Assembly: GCA_024681215.1 (NCBI GenBank)
Contig: JAILBG010000022.1
Coordinates: 1 to 44,690, forward strand
Source of the DNA: RUG563 sp024681215
Lineage (GTDB): Bacteria > Bacillota > Clostridia > Christensenellales > Aristaeellaceae
Direction of reading: 5' to 3'
DNA: 44,690 nucleotides
Of the stretch, positions 7,109 through 14,954 are shown one piece after another (position 1 is the first letter of the stretch; each line of letters opens with the position of its first letter). The notes under the pieces are model-generated. The model searched no databases. It was given only the letters and a program-made list of their open reading frames with translations, and was not told the origin of the DNA. The translations under genes and the position numbers were made by a program.

Positions 7109-8449
7109 TTATTCTTCTTCCGTATACGGATCCACCCGGTAATAGACCTTGTTGGGCTCCATGGGGCGGCCGTTCACATAAAACAGATCCTCCACGGTAA
7201 CGCACAGGTAGCCGTTCTGGTGCAGCCATTCGATCACGGCCTTGGCGGATTCCGGGGTCTTTTCCTTGATATCGTGCATCAGGATGATGCTGCCGTCCTT
7301 CGTCAGCTCCTTCACCACGCTGAGCACGCCGTTTTTGGATTTTCCCGTCCAGTCCTTGGTGTCCACGTCCCATTCGATGAAGGGCAGGTTCACCTTCGCC
7401 TTGCGGAACATGGTAAAATTACCGTAGGGGGCCCGCAGCATCAGGGGGGCGGAGCCCACCGCGTCCGTCAGGGTGTCGTAGAATTTCTTGGTATAGTTCT
7501 GCACCCTCTCCACCGTGGATTTGTCCGCGTCCACGTGCTTGTAGTGATGGCTCTGGAGGGAATGATTTTCGTCGTTTTCCCGCATCACCACGTCCTTGTA
7601 TTCCTCGATCCGGTCGCCCACCAGGAAAAACGTGGCCTGGGCCCCGGCGTGGCGCAGCTCGTTGATGATCTTGATGGTGCTGGTGTAGGACGGCCCGTCG
7701 TCGAAGGTCAGCGCCACCATCTTATACATGGAATTGTCCGTCAGCGCTTTTCCTTCCTCCGTCATATATTCCGCCAGCTTCCCGTAGGGCACCGTCACCC
7801 GCATCATGGTGGGCCGGTCCGGATACAGGGCGCGGGCTTCGTAATGCAGCGTCAGGCACACCGGCCCCAGCGTGAACGCGGCGTTTTCGATGCCCTCCCG
7901 GCTGCACAGGGCGTCCAGCGCCGCGGCGTCCGGCTCTTCCTTGGGGAAGTACGCCGTCAATCCCTCCCGCACGGCGGCGGACAGCGCGTCCCATGCGCCG
8001 CTGTCCGGGGCAAACAGGTCCTTCAGGGTCACCTGCTTCCCGGTTTCCATATCGTACACCCGGGTCTCAAAGGGCGAAAACCGCTGCGCCCGGTAATAGG
8101 AATCCCGGGCCAGCACCAGAAAGCTCAGGCACTTTTCCCCACACCGCGTGGTGACGATATGGATATCCAGGCGGCTGTTGCGCTTGGCGTTCTGCTTCTT
8201 GTCCGGCTGCAGCAGCTCCGTCTGGGTCTCCTCGAACCGGTCCGCGATGCCGTTGATCTCCGCGTCCACCGCCGCCTGGCACGTCCGGATGTGCTCTTTA
8301 TACACAAAGCTCTTTTTATTGTTGATAAAATGCTCGTCCACCGTATAGCTCACCTGCAGCGCGGACGGCAGGGTCGTCACCTTTTCCGCATACGCCGCCA
8401 TCGGCAGCGCCAGGATCAACGCCAGCAGCAGTGCGCTCATCCGTTTCAT
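7109..8449 (-). CDS. Exported polysaccharide deacetylase with DUF3298/RsiV-like N-terminal domain
   Basis: A 446-residue exported protein. A signal peptide covers residues 1-21 (cut near AYA-EK). An N-terminal region of about 200 residues resembles the DUF3298/RsiV-type domain (FSPFETRVYDMETGKQVTLKDLF). The C-terminal NodB domain (about 245-430) carries all catalytic motifs: TFDDGPS, the metal histidines of SHHYKH, RAPYGNF, WDVDTKDW and ILMHD. Such enzymes remove acetyl groups from peptidoglycan or other N-acetylglucosamine polymers outside the cell. It is a single-gene unit with its own promoter and shares a terminator with recF. The substrate is inferred only from the family. Confidence 0.88.
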   Translation of the reverse strand: MKRMSALLLALILALPMAAYAEKVTTLPSALQVSYTVDEHFINNKKSFVYKEHIRTCQAAVDAEINGIADRFEETQTELLQPDKKQNAKRNSRLDIHIVTTRCGEKCLSFLVLARDSYYRAQRFSPFETRVYDMETGKQVTLKDLFAPDSGAWDALSAAVREGLTAYFPKEEPDAAALDALCSREGIENAAFTLGPVCLTLHYEARALYPDRPTMMRVTVPYGKLAEYMTEEGKALTDNSMYKMVALTFDDGPSYTSTIKIINELRHAGAQATFFLVGDRIEEYKDVVMRENDENHSLQSHHYKHVDADKSTVERVQNYTKKFYDTLTDAVGSAPLMLRAPYGNFTMFRKAKVNLPFIEWDVDTKDWTGKSKNGVLSVVKELTKDGSIILMHDIKEKTPESAKAVIEWLHQNGYLCVTVEDLFYVNGRPMEPNKVYYRVDPYTEEE

Positions 8450-8471
8450 TTCTCATCGCCTCCGGATATTA

Positions 8472-8501
8472 TTTATACCATATTTCCCCGCTGATTGGCA
8501 A
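8472..8501 (-). promoter_or_regulatory. Promoter of the deacetylase gene
   Basis: Minus-strand TTGCCA (8496-8501), 18-bp spacer, extended -10 TGGTATAAA (core 8472-8477). A GGAGG ribosome site follows before the ATG. Confidence 0.72.
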
Positions 8502-8508
8502 GTAAGCC

Positions 8509-8572
8509 GCAAGGATCGATGCAAATCGGCTGAAATTGGTAATATTTGTAATTTTATTGTGCCGATCCTTGC
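8509..8572. repeat. Inverted repeat upstream of rubrerythrin
   Basis: GCAAGGATCG (8509-8518) and CGATCCTTGC (8563-8572) form perfect 10-bp arms 44 bases apart, around an A/T-rich segment that probably holds the rubrerythrin promoter. It could be an operator or a looping site; I recognise no known regulator motif. Confidence 0.45.
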
Positions 8573-8635
8573 AGGAAAACAGACGCGAAGGGCGAATTAT
8601 ACAAGCGGCATAAAGCGCATAAGGAGGAAGCCATC

Positions 8636-9169
8636 ATGGATCTGAAGGGAAGCCGCACGGAAAAGAACCTGTGGGCCGCATTCGCCGGCGAAAGCCAGGC
8701 CCGCAACAAGTACACCTATTTTGCCTCGAAAGCCAAGAAGGACGGCTTTGTGCAGATCGCCAATCTGTTCCTGGAAACGGCGGACAATGAAAAGGAGCAC
8801 GCGAAGATCTGGTTCAAGCTGCTGGGCGGCATCGGCAGCACAGAAGAAAACCTGCTGGCCGCCGCGGAAGGCGAAAACCACGAATGGACGGACATGTACG
8901 TGCAGTTCGCCAGGGAAGCCCGGGAAGAGGGCTTTGAGGACATCGCCGCCCTCTTCGACGGCGTGGCCGCCATTGAAAAAGAGCACGAGGAGCGCTATCG
9001 CAAACTTCTGGCCAACGTAAAAGACGGCCTGGTGTTCTCCAAGGACGGCGAAAAAATCTGGCAATGCTCCAACTGCGGCCACATCGTGGTGGGCAAGGAA
9101 GCGCCGGAAATCTGCCCCGTCTGCGCCCATCCCCAGGCGTATTTCCAGATCCGGGCGGAGAATTATTGA
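8636..9169 (+). CDS. rbr: Rubrerythrin
   Basis: A 177-residue two-domain protein. The diiron four-helix bundle (about 1-138) has the expected ligands in AGESQARNKY, EKEHAKIW, the central REAREEGF helix and EKEHEERY. The C-terminal rubredoxin domain binds one iron through CSNCG and CPVC (about 142-162). Rubrerythrin reduces hydrogen peroxide in the cytoplasm of strict anaerobes, taking electrons from rubredoxin or NADH-dependent reductases. A GGAGG site precedes ATG 8636. It is a single-gene unit ended by the hairpin block at 9196-9286. Regulation by peroxide would be usual, but no PerR box is obvious. Confidence 0.95.
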   Translation: MDLKGSRTEKNLWAAFAGESQARNKYTYFASKAKKDGFVQIANLFLETADNEKEHAKIWFKLLGGIGSTEENLLAAAEGENHEWTDMYVQFAREAREEGFEDIAALFDGVAAIEKEHEERYRKLLANVKDGLVFSKDGEKIWQCSNCGHIVVGKEAPEICPVCAHPQAYFQIRAENY

Positions 9170-9195
9170 GAGAAAGTGGAAGTGGATAATTAAGC

Positions 9196-9404
9196 GGGGG
9201 GAACCCATTCTTTGAAGGTCAAAGAATGGGTTCCCCCCGTACCCCCTTCCGAAGAAAACCGTTTGGAAGGGGGGTTTTATTTTTTTGCATTTTTCTTGCT
9301 CGGCTTACATAATTCATGTTTTAATCTTTCTCGTAGGGGCGGATATCATCCGCCCGTTTCCGCGCTTGACCCGAACAGACCGGGAAAGCGGTCGCCAGGT
9401 AAAA
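9196..9404 (+). repeat. Composite hairpin repeat, copy A (includes rbr terminator)
   Basis: Three palindromes in a row. First, a perfect 20-bp stem around a 3-base loop (9196-9215 with 9219-9238). Second, CCCCCTTCC/GGAAGGGGG (9242-9250 with 9265-9273) followed by a T-rich tract, a good terminator for rbr. Third, GGGCGGAT/ATCCGCCC (9337-9344 with 9348-9355), then a conserved tail ending near GCCAGGT. The whole is repeated about 223 bp downstream. An ORF runs through both copies, but its protein is just the repeat translated, so it is not called. Confidence 0.8.
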
Positions 9405-9421
9405 TTGAAGAGGTTAAGGCA

Positions 9422-9622
9422 GGGGAAACCCATTCTTTGAGGGTCAAAGAATGGGTTTCCCCCGTATCCCCTTCCGAAGAAAACCGTTTGGAAGGGGGTA
9501 CTTTTTTTACATTTTTCTTGCTCAACTCACAGAATTCAGGATTGGATTTTTCTCGTAGGGGCGGATATCATCCGCCCGTTTCCGTACCCGACCCGAACGG
9601 ACCGGGAAAGCGGCCGCCAGGT
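9422..9622 (+). repeat. Composite hairpin repeat, copy B
   Basis: Same three modules as copy A, in the same order: a 19-bp stem (9422-9440 with 9444-9462), CCCCTTCC/GGAAGGGG (9468-9475 with 9490-9497) plus T-tract, and GGGCGGAT/ATCCGCCC (9559-9566 with 9570-9577). Base changes in stem one are matched on both arms (GGAACCC versus GAAACCC, with TTCC partners), so pairing is conserved. Confidence 0.8.
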
Positions 9623-9637
9623 GATTGAGACAAAAAA

Positions 9638-9827
9638 GCGCGCGGACCCTCACCGGAGGCGACCCGAATGGGGCGCCGGAGGGCTCACAGGAGACATAGA
9701 ACAGTGGCGCGCCTCCCCGGTGAGAGGCGCGCGGACCCGTACCGGAGCCGCGCCGAATGGGGCGGCGGAGGGCCGCCGAGAAATTGAAAAAAGTAGCGCG
9801 CCTCCCCGGTGAGAGGCGCGCGGACCC
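9638..9827. repeat. 89-bp tandem repeat spanning the dnaN terminator
   Basis: GCGCGCGGACCC recurs at 9638, 9727 and 9816, exactly 89 bp apart. The GCGCGCCTC hairpin recurs at 9707-9732 and 9796-9821. The units are diverged in the middle but keep GAATGGGGCG and GGAGGG. The last unit runs into the dnaN stop codon, so the repeat probably arose by duplication of the dnaN 3' flank. Confidence 0.8.
9786..9821 (-). terminator. dnaN terminator
   Basis: Downstream of the dnaN stop (minus strand), GCGCGCCTC pairs with GAGGCGCGC around an eight-base loop, and TACTTTTTTCAA follows. The second copy at 9707-9732 lacks the T-tract. Confidence 0.75.
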
Positions 9828-10949
9828 TCACCTGTTGAATATCCGCACCGGCAGCACCAGGAAGGTGAATTCGTCGCCCTCCACCGGCTTGATCATGCAG
9901 GGAGACACGTTGCTGTTGAAGCACATGCGGATCCTGTCGTCGCCGATATTGTGGATGATATCGGTGAGATACCGGGAATTAAAGGCGATGGAAAGCTCGC
10001 TGCCTTCAAAGCCGATCTCCAATTCCTCATGCACGTCGCCGCGCTCGGCGTTGGCGGTCATTTCCAGGCGGCCTTCCGGCAGCAGCTTCAGATAAATCAG
10101 GTTATTCTTGCCTTCCCGGGCCATCAGGGAGCAGCGGTCGATGGCGTCGGAGAAGGAATCCCTTTCCACCATAGCTTCGGTGGTCCAGGAGGAGGGCAGG
10201 ATCTTCTGATAGTCGATAAATTCGCCGGTGAGCAGCGTGGCGTACACCTTCACGGTGCCGAATGCGTACATGATATGGGAAGAATTGAATACGATCTTCG
10301 CTTCGTCGTCGCTGTCCGGCAGCATTTTGCTCACTTCGCCCAGGATCTTTCCCGGCGCCACGGCGTGGATATGATCCTTATCGCCGCCGATGACGTTCTG
10401 CTCCTTGATCTTCTGCAGCGCCAGGCGGAACCCGTCCAGCCCCACCAGCAGCGTTTCATCGGCGTATACCTCCATCAGGATCCCGGTGAGGATCTTGCGG
10501 CTCTCGTCCGTGGACACGGCGAAAATCACCTTGCTCACCGCGTCCCGCAGCCGTTTGCAGGGCAGGATCACGCTGTATTCCCCGCTCACGTCCCGGATAT
10601 CCGGGAATTCGTCCGCCATCATGCAGGCGATGGACGTATTGCTGCCCCGGCTCCTGATCTGGGCGCGCATCCTTTCGTCCACCTGCACGTCCACTTCCCC
10701 CGCCGGCTGCTTGCGCATCATTTCCGCAAACAGGCGCGCGGGCAGCAGCGCGCAGCCCTCTTCTTCCACCAGGGCGCTCACCTGGGCCTTGATACTCATT
10801 TCCCCGTCCGTGCAGGTAAGCTGCAGTCCGTCTTCCGTGGTTTCGATGAGCACGCCGTCGTACACCTGCTTGACGGGACGGGGGCTGATGGCCCGGGTGA
10901 CCATGCCCAGCCCGTAATTGATTTCATCCGTCTGTACCCGAAAATGCAT
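9828..10949 (-). CDS. dnaN: DNA polymerase III beta subunit (sliding clamp)
   Basis: A 373-residue protein with the three-fold repeated clamp domains. The N-terminus MHFRVQTDEINYGLGMV and the C-terminal FLVLPVRIFNR are typical of DnaN; the second domain contains SKVIFAVSTDESRKILTGI. The clamp encircles DNA and tethers polymerase III. ATG 10949 is preceded by GGAAGGCGAGG; the frame is open 36 codons further into the origin region, but that stretch is low-complexity poly-Leu/Ile translated from the AT-rich unwinding element. It is transcribed away from the oriC-like region, as in other Bacillota. dnaA, normally on the other side of the origin, is not there. Confidence 0.95.
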   Translation of the reverse strand: MHFRVQTDEINYGLGMVTRAISPRPVKQVYDGVLIETTEDGLQLTCTDGEMSIKAQVSALVEEEGCALLPARLFAEMMRKQPAGEVDVQVDERMRAQIRSRGSNTSIACMMADEFPDIRDVSGEYSVILPCKRLRDAVSKVIFAVSTDESRKILTGILMEVYADETLLVGLDGFRLALQKIKEQNVIGGDKDHIHAVAPGKILGEVSKMLPDSDDEAKIVFNSSHIMYAFGTVKVYATLLTGEFIDYQKILPSSWTTEAMVERDSFSDAIDRCSLMAREGKNNLIYLKLLPEGRLEMTANAERGDVHEELEIGFEGSELSIAFNSRYLTDIIHNIGDDRIRMCFNSNVSPCMIKPVEGDEFTFLVLPVRIFNR

Positions 10950-10984
10950 AAAATCGCCTCGCCTTCCGGGCGCGTCCGCGCCCA

Positions 10985-11420
10985 TTCCTGTGGTAGCAGT
11001 AATTATAATTAATAGTAGTAGTAGTAGGCCCTGTGGAAAAGTGGATAAACGCGGCAAAGCCTGAAAACGGCGCCGTTTTCCGCGCAGAGAAAACTGCGAA
11101 AAAAAAAGGAAAAGGCGGGGAGAAAAAGGGGACGGACCCCTTTATGCGGTTTGCCGCCGCTTCATGCTCCCATATTTTCTCATATTTTCCGGAAAAAATC
11201 AAGGGGAAAGGCGCGGGGAGATCAGGCTGGAAAAGAGAAAAAGGAAAAAAATGGGGAGGTTTCCGCGCAGAGGACGGGAAAAAGGCGGTTTTCCACATCA
11301 TCCACAAACGGGTTTTCCCGCCGGTGTGGAAAACGGAAAGCGGCGTGCCGGGCCGTTTTTCACGGAAACAGATACAGTATATGCCGCCGTTTTCACCCGT
11401 ATGTCCCGGATTTATCCACA
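10985..11420. other. oriC: Putative chromosomal replication origin (oriC)
   Basis: This 564-bp intergenic gap next to dnaN has the parts of a bacterial origin. On the dnaN side is an AT-rich stretch (11001-11014), then five consecutive TAG DnaA-trios (11013-11027), a GCCC spacer (11028-11031), and two abutting DnaA boxes on the minus strand (11032-11040 TTTTCCACA; 11040-11048 TTATCCACT). Further boxes are at 11289-11297 and 11298-11306 (+, one mismatch each), 11325-11333 (-) and 11412-11420 (perfect TTATCCACA, +). The box-spacer-trio-AT order toward dnaN matches the Bacillus subtilis basal unwinding element. 11049-11280 is purine-rich with no gene. Confidence 0.8.
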
Positions 11421-11435
11421 ATTTACAAATATTCA

Positions 11436-11465
11436 TAGACGAAAGGGAAAACAATATGTTATAAT
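11436..11465 (+). promoter_or_regulatory. Promoter of the PerM-family gene
   Basis: Extended -10 TGTTATAAT (core 11460-11465) with a weak -35 TAGACG (11436-11441) 18 bp upstream. The perfect DnaA box at 11412-11420 lies just upstream, so DnaA could influence it. Confidence 0.6.
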
Positions 11466-11513
11466 GATCCGGCCGGAAAGAAAAAAAATCCAAAGAGAAA
11501 GGAGAAAAGCGGA

Positions 11514-12710
11514 ATGGAACAGGAACAAAGGGATTCCGCGCTTCGCAAATGGTTCGGTGAGCGCAAGCCGGTGCGGCTCATGCTTCTGGCGGCGCTGCTG
11601 ACGCTGTGCGTGATCCACGTGGACAAATTGATCCTGACCGTGCTTTTTCTCTGGAAAGTGGCCTCGCCCCTGATCGTGGGCGCGGCGATGGCATACATCC
11701 TGGAAATCGTGGTAAAACGGCTGGAAAAAGTAATTTTTCCGAACACCAAAAAAACGTGGCTGTCCAACGGCAGGCGGGTCCTGTGCATTTTTCTGGCGTT
11801 TGTGCTGATCCTGACCGTGGTGGTGTTCTTTTTCATCACGGTGCTGCCCGGATTGGGCGACGCCCTGGCCCTGCTGGCCAAGGAACTGCCCGTTTACTTT
11901 GCCCAGGCCAAGGAATGGGTGCTCAAAACCTTTGCGGACGTGCCTTCCGTGGTGGAGTACGTCACGAACTTGAAGCTGGATTGGCCTTCCGTGCAGGAAA
12001 AGATCGTGAACTGGGCGGTGAACGGCCTGGGCGGCGGGGGGCTTTTGTCCTCCACGGTCAGCGTGATCAGCGCCGTGACGGGCCGGGTGGCCAATTTCCT
12101 GATCTCTCTGATCTTCGCCATTTTCCTGCTGTGCGCCAAGAATACGCTGCAAAAGCAGTTCTCCCGGATCCTGCGCGCCTGTTTCCGCCCCCGGAAGCGG
12201 GTCATCGTCAGCCATGTGCTGGAAGCCCTGAACCGCTCTTTCTCCGGGTTCATCATCGGCCAGGTGATCAGCGGCATCATTCTGGGCTTTACCACCTGGA
12301 TGGGCATGCGGATCTTCGGCATGCCCTACGCCCTGATGGTGGGCGTCATCAGCGGCGTGACGGCGCTGATCCCCATCATCGGCGGATATATCGGGGCGGC
12401 TTTGGGCACATTCCTGGTGTTCACCGCCAATCCGGGCATGGCGCTGTGGTTTTTGCTGTTCATCGTGACCTTGCAGACGGTGACGGGAAACCTGCTGTAT
12501 CCCAAGCTGGTGGGCAGCTCCGTGGGCCTGCCCAGCCTGTGGGTATTGGCGGCGGTTTCCGTGGGCGGCGGCATCGGCGGCATCAGCGGCATGATCGCGG
12601 CCGTGCCGCTGACGGCCACCGGATATGCGCTGTTCCGGGAATGGGTGGCCAAGCGGGAAAAGGAAAACCCGGAAAGCGCCACCCCGTCCGTTTCCGAAGG
12701 AGGGAAATGA
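11514..12710 (+). CDS. AI-2E/PerM family permease
   Basis: A 398-residue membrane protein of the same superfamily as YtvI. It has an N-terminal helix pair, a cytoplasmic or peripheral stretch near 120-180, and the family block GVISGVTALIPIIGGYIGAALG (about 285-306), followed by two or three more helices and a basic tail. The substrate is unknown. ATG 11514 has AAAGGAG upstream. It starts the rightward operon with the zinc peptidase gene (TTG start four bases after its stop). It occupies the position next to the origin where dnaA is normally found. Confidence 0.8.
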   Translation: MEQEQRDSALRKWFGERKPVRLMLLAALLTLCVIHVDKLILTVLFLWKVASPLIVGAAMAYILEIVVKRLEKVIFPNTKKTWLSNGRRVLCIFLAFVLILTVVVFFFITVLPGLGDALALLAKELPVYFAQAKEWVLKTFADVPSVVEYVTNLKLDWPSVQEKIVNWAVNGLGGGGLLSSTVSVISAVTGRVANFLISLIFAIFLLCAKNTLQKQFSRILRACFRPRKRVIVSHVLEALNRSFSGFIIGQVISGIILGFTTWMGMRIFGMPYALMVGVISGVTALIPIIGGYIGAALGTFLVFTANPGMALWFLLFIVTLQTVTGNLLYPKLVGSSVGLPSLWVLAAVSVGGGIGGISGMIAAVPLTATGYALFREWVAKREKENPESATPSVSEGGK

Positions 12711-12713
12711 CCT

Positions 12714-13391
12714 TTGCATTTTGATTATACCTATCTGCTGATGCTGCCGGGGCTGATCCTGGGGCTGTGGGCCCGGTGGAAAGTGCAAAAAACGTATGAG
12801 GAATACGGGCGGGTCCGCACGCGGCTGGGCGTGCCCGCCTGCGAACTGGTGCGGGAGCTGCTGTATAAGGAAAACGCGGACGTGACCGTGGAGGAGACCG
12901 GCGGCGTCCTGACGGATCATTACGATCCCCGGGTCAACATCCTGCGCCTGTCCCAGGGCGTGTACCGGTCCGACAGCGTGTCCGCCGTGGGCATCGCCGC
13001 CCACGAAGCGGGCCACGCCCTGCAGAAGCAGGAGGACTATAAGCCCCTGGGCCTGCGCACCGCCATCGTGCCGGTGGTGAACGTGGGGTCTTACCTGGCC
13101 TGGCCGCTGTTCGTGGGTGGACTCGCCTTTTCCTTCGATCCCCTGGTCACCGCGGGCATCGCGGTCTATTCCCTGCTGGTGCTCTTTTCCCTGATCACCC
13201 TGCCTGTGGAATTCGACGCCAGCCGCCGGGCCAAACGCATGCTGGCGGACAGCGGGTATTTTGAGGAAGAAGAGCTGCGGGGCGTATCGAAGGTGCTTTC
13301 CGCCGCGGCCATGACCTACGTGGCTTCTTTCGTCAGCGCTTTCCTGACGCTGGTGCGGCTGCTTCTGATCGCCCAGCGCCGGAGGAGATGA
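12714..13391 (+). CDS. Membrane zinc metallopeptidase, YugP family
   Basis: A 225-residue protein with an N-terminal membrane helix (about 6-22), a peptidase region with HEAGH (H97, E98, H101) and three further membrane helices. The third metal ligand is probably the Glu of PVEFDASRRA. These features match the YugP/DUF2268-like neutral zinc metallopeptidases of Bacillota, thought to act on membrane proteins; the targets are unknown. The start is TTG 12714, eight bases after GGAGGG, and the gene is cotranscribed with the permease. A strong terminator follows. Confidence 0.85.
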   Translation: MHFDYTYLLMLPGLILGLWARWKVQKTYEEYGRVRTRLGVPACELVRELLYKENADVTVEETGGVLTDHYDPRVNILRLSQGVYRSDSVSAVGIAAHEAGHALQKQEDYKPLGLRTAIVPVVNVGSYLAWPLFVGGLAFSFDPLVTAGIAVYSLLVLFSLITLPVEFDASRRAKRMLADSGYFEEEELRGVSKVLSAAAMTYVASFVSAFLTLVRLLLIAQRRRR

Positions 13392-13421
13392 CGCAGCCGG
13401 ATTCCGGACGGAAAAACATGC

Positions 13422-13462
13422 AGGCGGCCAGAAAATGAATTCATTTCCGGGCCCGCCTTTTT
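13422..13462 (+). terminator. Terminator of the permease-peptidase operon
   Basis: AGGCGG (13422-13427) pairs with CCGCCT (13453-13458), with an inner AAATG/CATTT stem, followed by TTTTTC. It may also stop the convergent flippase transcript. Confidence 0.7.
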
Positions 13463-13523
13463 CTTTTCCTGAAAAAAGCCGCCCGTCCGGGCTTTCTTCC
13501 GTGCGCCGGAGGAAACGGCCCCG

Positions 13524-14804
13524 TCATCGCTTCGTCAGCCGGGAGCCAAGAAAGATCAGGCAGCACAAAAGCGTCAGCCCGTGGCCCAGCAGCGACGCCT
13601 CCACCGCGCCCGCGATCCCCTGTCCCGGGGTCCTCAGCCAGGTGAAAAGCAGCGTCGCGGCGCTGCCGGGCAGGGCGGAATACAGCGCCTTTTTCTGCAG
13701 CCCCAGCCCGGTCATCAGCCCGGAAACCGTCATCTGGACCGCCAGGATCACCGAAAGCGGGCAGGCCGTGCGGATCAGCGCCGTCAGTTCCGGCAGCCGG
13801 TACAGCCGCGCGGCCAGGACGGGAGAAAGCAAATACAGCGCAAGGGCGCAGCCGCAGCCTGTCAGCAGGGAAAAGGACAGCATTTTTCCCGCCAGCCGCC
13901 TTTCCGCCCCCCGGCTTTGGCACCGGGCCGCGGCGGGCCCGCCCACGGCGGACAGCGCGCCGGTCAGCAGCCCGGGCAGGAACATGAGGGGCATCACCAT
14001 GCCGTTGAGCATCCCCAGGCGGCTGAGCGCCTCGGCATGGGACGCCCCGCCCGCCATCAGCCGCAGGGGGATCACCAGCGCGCACAGGCTGCGCAGCCCC
14101 GCATGGCACAGCCGGTTCAGGATCAGCGGCAGCGAAAGGCGCCGGATCTGCCGCCGGAGCCCGCCGTCCGCCGCCCGGTCCGGAACGGGCAGATCCTTTG
14201 CCATCCTTTTTACGATCCCCAGCCCCGCTGTCTCCCCCAGCAGCGCCCCCAGGGCGATCACCCCCGCCCGGCCCGCCGCGCTCAGGCGCGGGATCAGGAT
14301 TGCAAACGCCGCCACCGTCAGCAGCCGGACGATCTGCTCCCCCAGTTCGCTCAGGTTCGGCGGCAGCGCGCGTCCCCGGCCGAAGAAATAACCGTCGTAC
14401 GCGCAGGACAGGGCGATCAGAAGCGGGCAGGGAGAAAACAGGATCAGCGCGGGGAGGGTGCGCCCGTCCCCCAGCGCCCGGGCGATCCAGGGGGAGGAAA
14501 AAAGGAACAGCAGCGAAACGGCCAGCCCCAGCCGCAGCGCCATTTTCCTTCCGCAGCGCAGCACCCCGGCGGCGTCCTTTTCCGTTTTCGCCTTGGCCGC
14601 CAGGCGGCTCACCGCTCCGGGGATCCCCGCCGCGCCGGGGGTCACCGCCAGGGCGTGGGCGGAGGCGGCCAGCTCCGCCACCCCCAGGGCTTCCGCCCCC
14701 ATGAGCCGGCTCACCCACAGCCGCATCCCGAACCCCATCAGCCGCACCAGCGCCCCGCTCCCCGCCGTGATCATGGCCTGCCGCTTCAATCCGCCTTCCT
14801 TCAT
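13524..14804 (-). CDS. MATE-like oligosaccharide flippase, SpoVB family
   Basis: A 426-residue protein with about twelve to fourteen hydrophobic helices, of the polysaccharide biosynthesis/MurJ-like branch of the MOP superfamily. The N-terminus (KRQAMITAGSGALVRLMGFG, then RLMGAEALGVAELAAS) matches Bacillota SpoVB, which takes part in spore cortex synthesis, probably by flipping lipid-linked precursors. I chose ATG 14804 (MKEGGLKRQ) rather than 14810 because GGGAGGG lies seven bases before it and abuts the other. It is monocistronic and convergent with the zinc peptidase gene. Unusually rich in Ala, Gly, Leu and Arg. Confidence 0.78.
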   Translation of the reverse strand: MKEGGLKRQAMITAGSGALVRLMGFGMRLWVSRLMGAEALGVAELAASAHALAVTPGAAGIPGAVSRLAAKAKTEKDAAGVLRCGRKMALRLGLAVSLLFLFSSPWIARALGDGRTLPALILFSPCPLLIALSCAYDGYFFGRGRALPPNLSELGEQIVRLLTVAAFAILIPRLSAAGRAGVIALGALLGETAGLGIVKRMAKDLPVPDRAADGGLRRQIRRLSLPLILNRLCHAGLRSLCALVIPLRLMAGGASHAEALSRLGMLNGMVMPLMFLPGLLTGALSAVGGPAAARCQSRGAERRLAGKMLSFSLLTGCGCALALYLLSPVLAARLYRLPELTALIRTACPLSVILAVQMTVSGLMTGLGLQKKALYSALPGSAATLLFTWLRTPGQGIAGAVEASLLGHGLTLLCCLIFLGSRLTKR

Positions 14805-14879
14805 GGCCATCCCTCCCCGGGCAGTGTATGAACGGAAAACGGGTAAACATGCGCCGGCGGCTCCCGACGTTTCCCGCCC

Positions 14880-14908
14880 TTGTGAAACCGGGGAAAACAT
14901 GCTATACT
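14880..14908 (+). promoter_or_regulatory. Promoter of the FAD-oxidoreductase/uxuB/eda operon
   Basis: TTGTGA (14880-14885), 17-bp spacer, extended -10 TGCTATACT (core 14903-14908). It lies 46 bases before the first start codon. Confidence 0.7.
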
Positions 14909-14954
14909 ATCAGGTGGATCGGAATGACCGCACAGAAGGGAAGAAAAGCGGACC

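Noticed and set aside
9212..9628. 138-codon frame through the composite repeats
   Set aside because: Its protein is the repeat unit translated twice; the DNA is palindromic and terminator-like, so it is not a gene.
9638..9827. Possible CRISPR-like array
   Set aside because: Only two to three diverged 89-bp units, long and imperfect, without uniform spacers or cas genes; better explained as tandem duplication of the dnaN flank.
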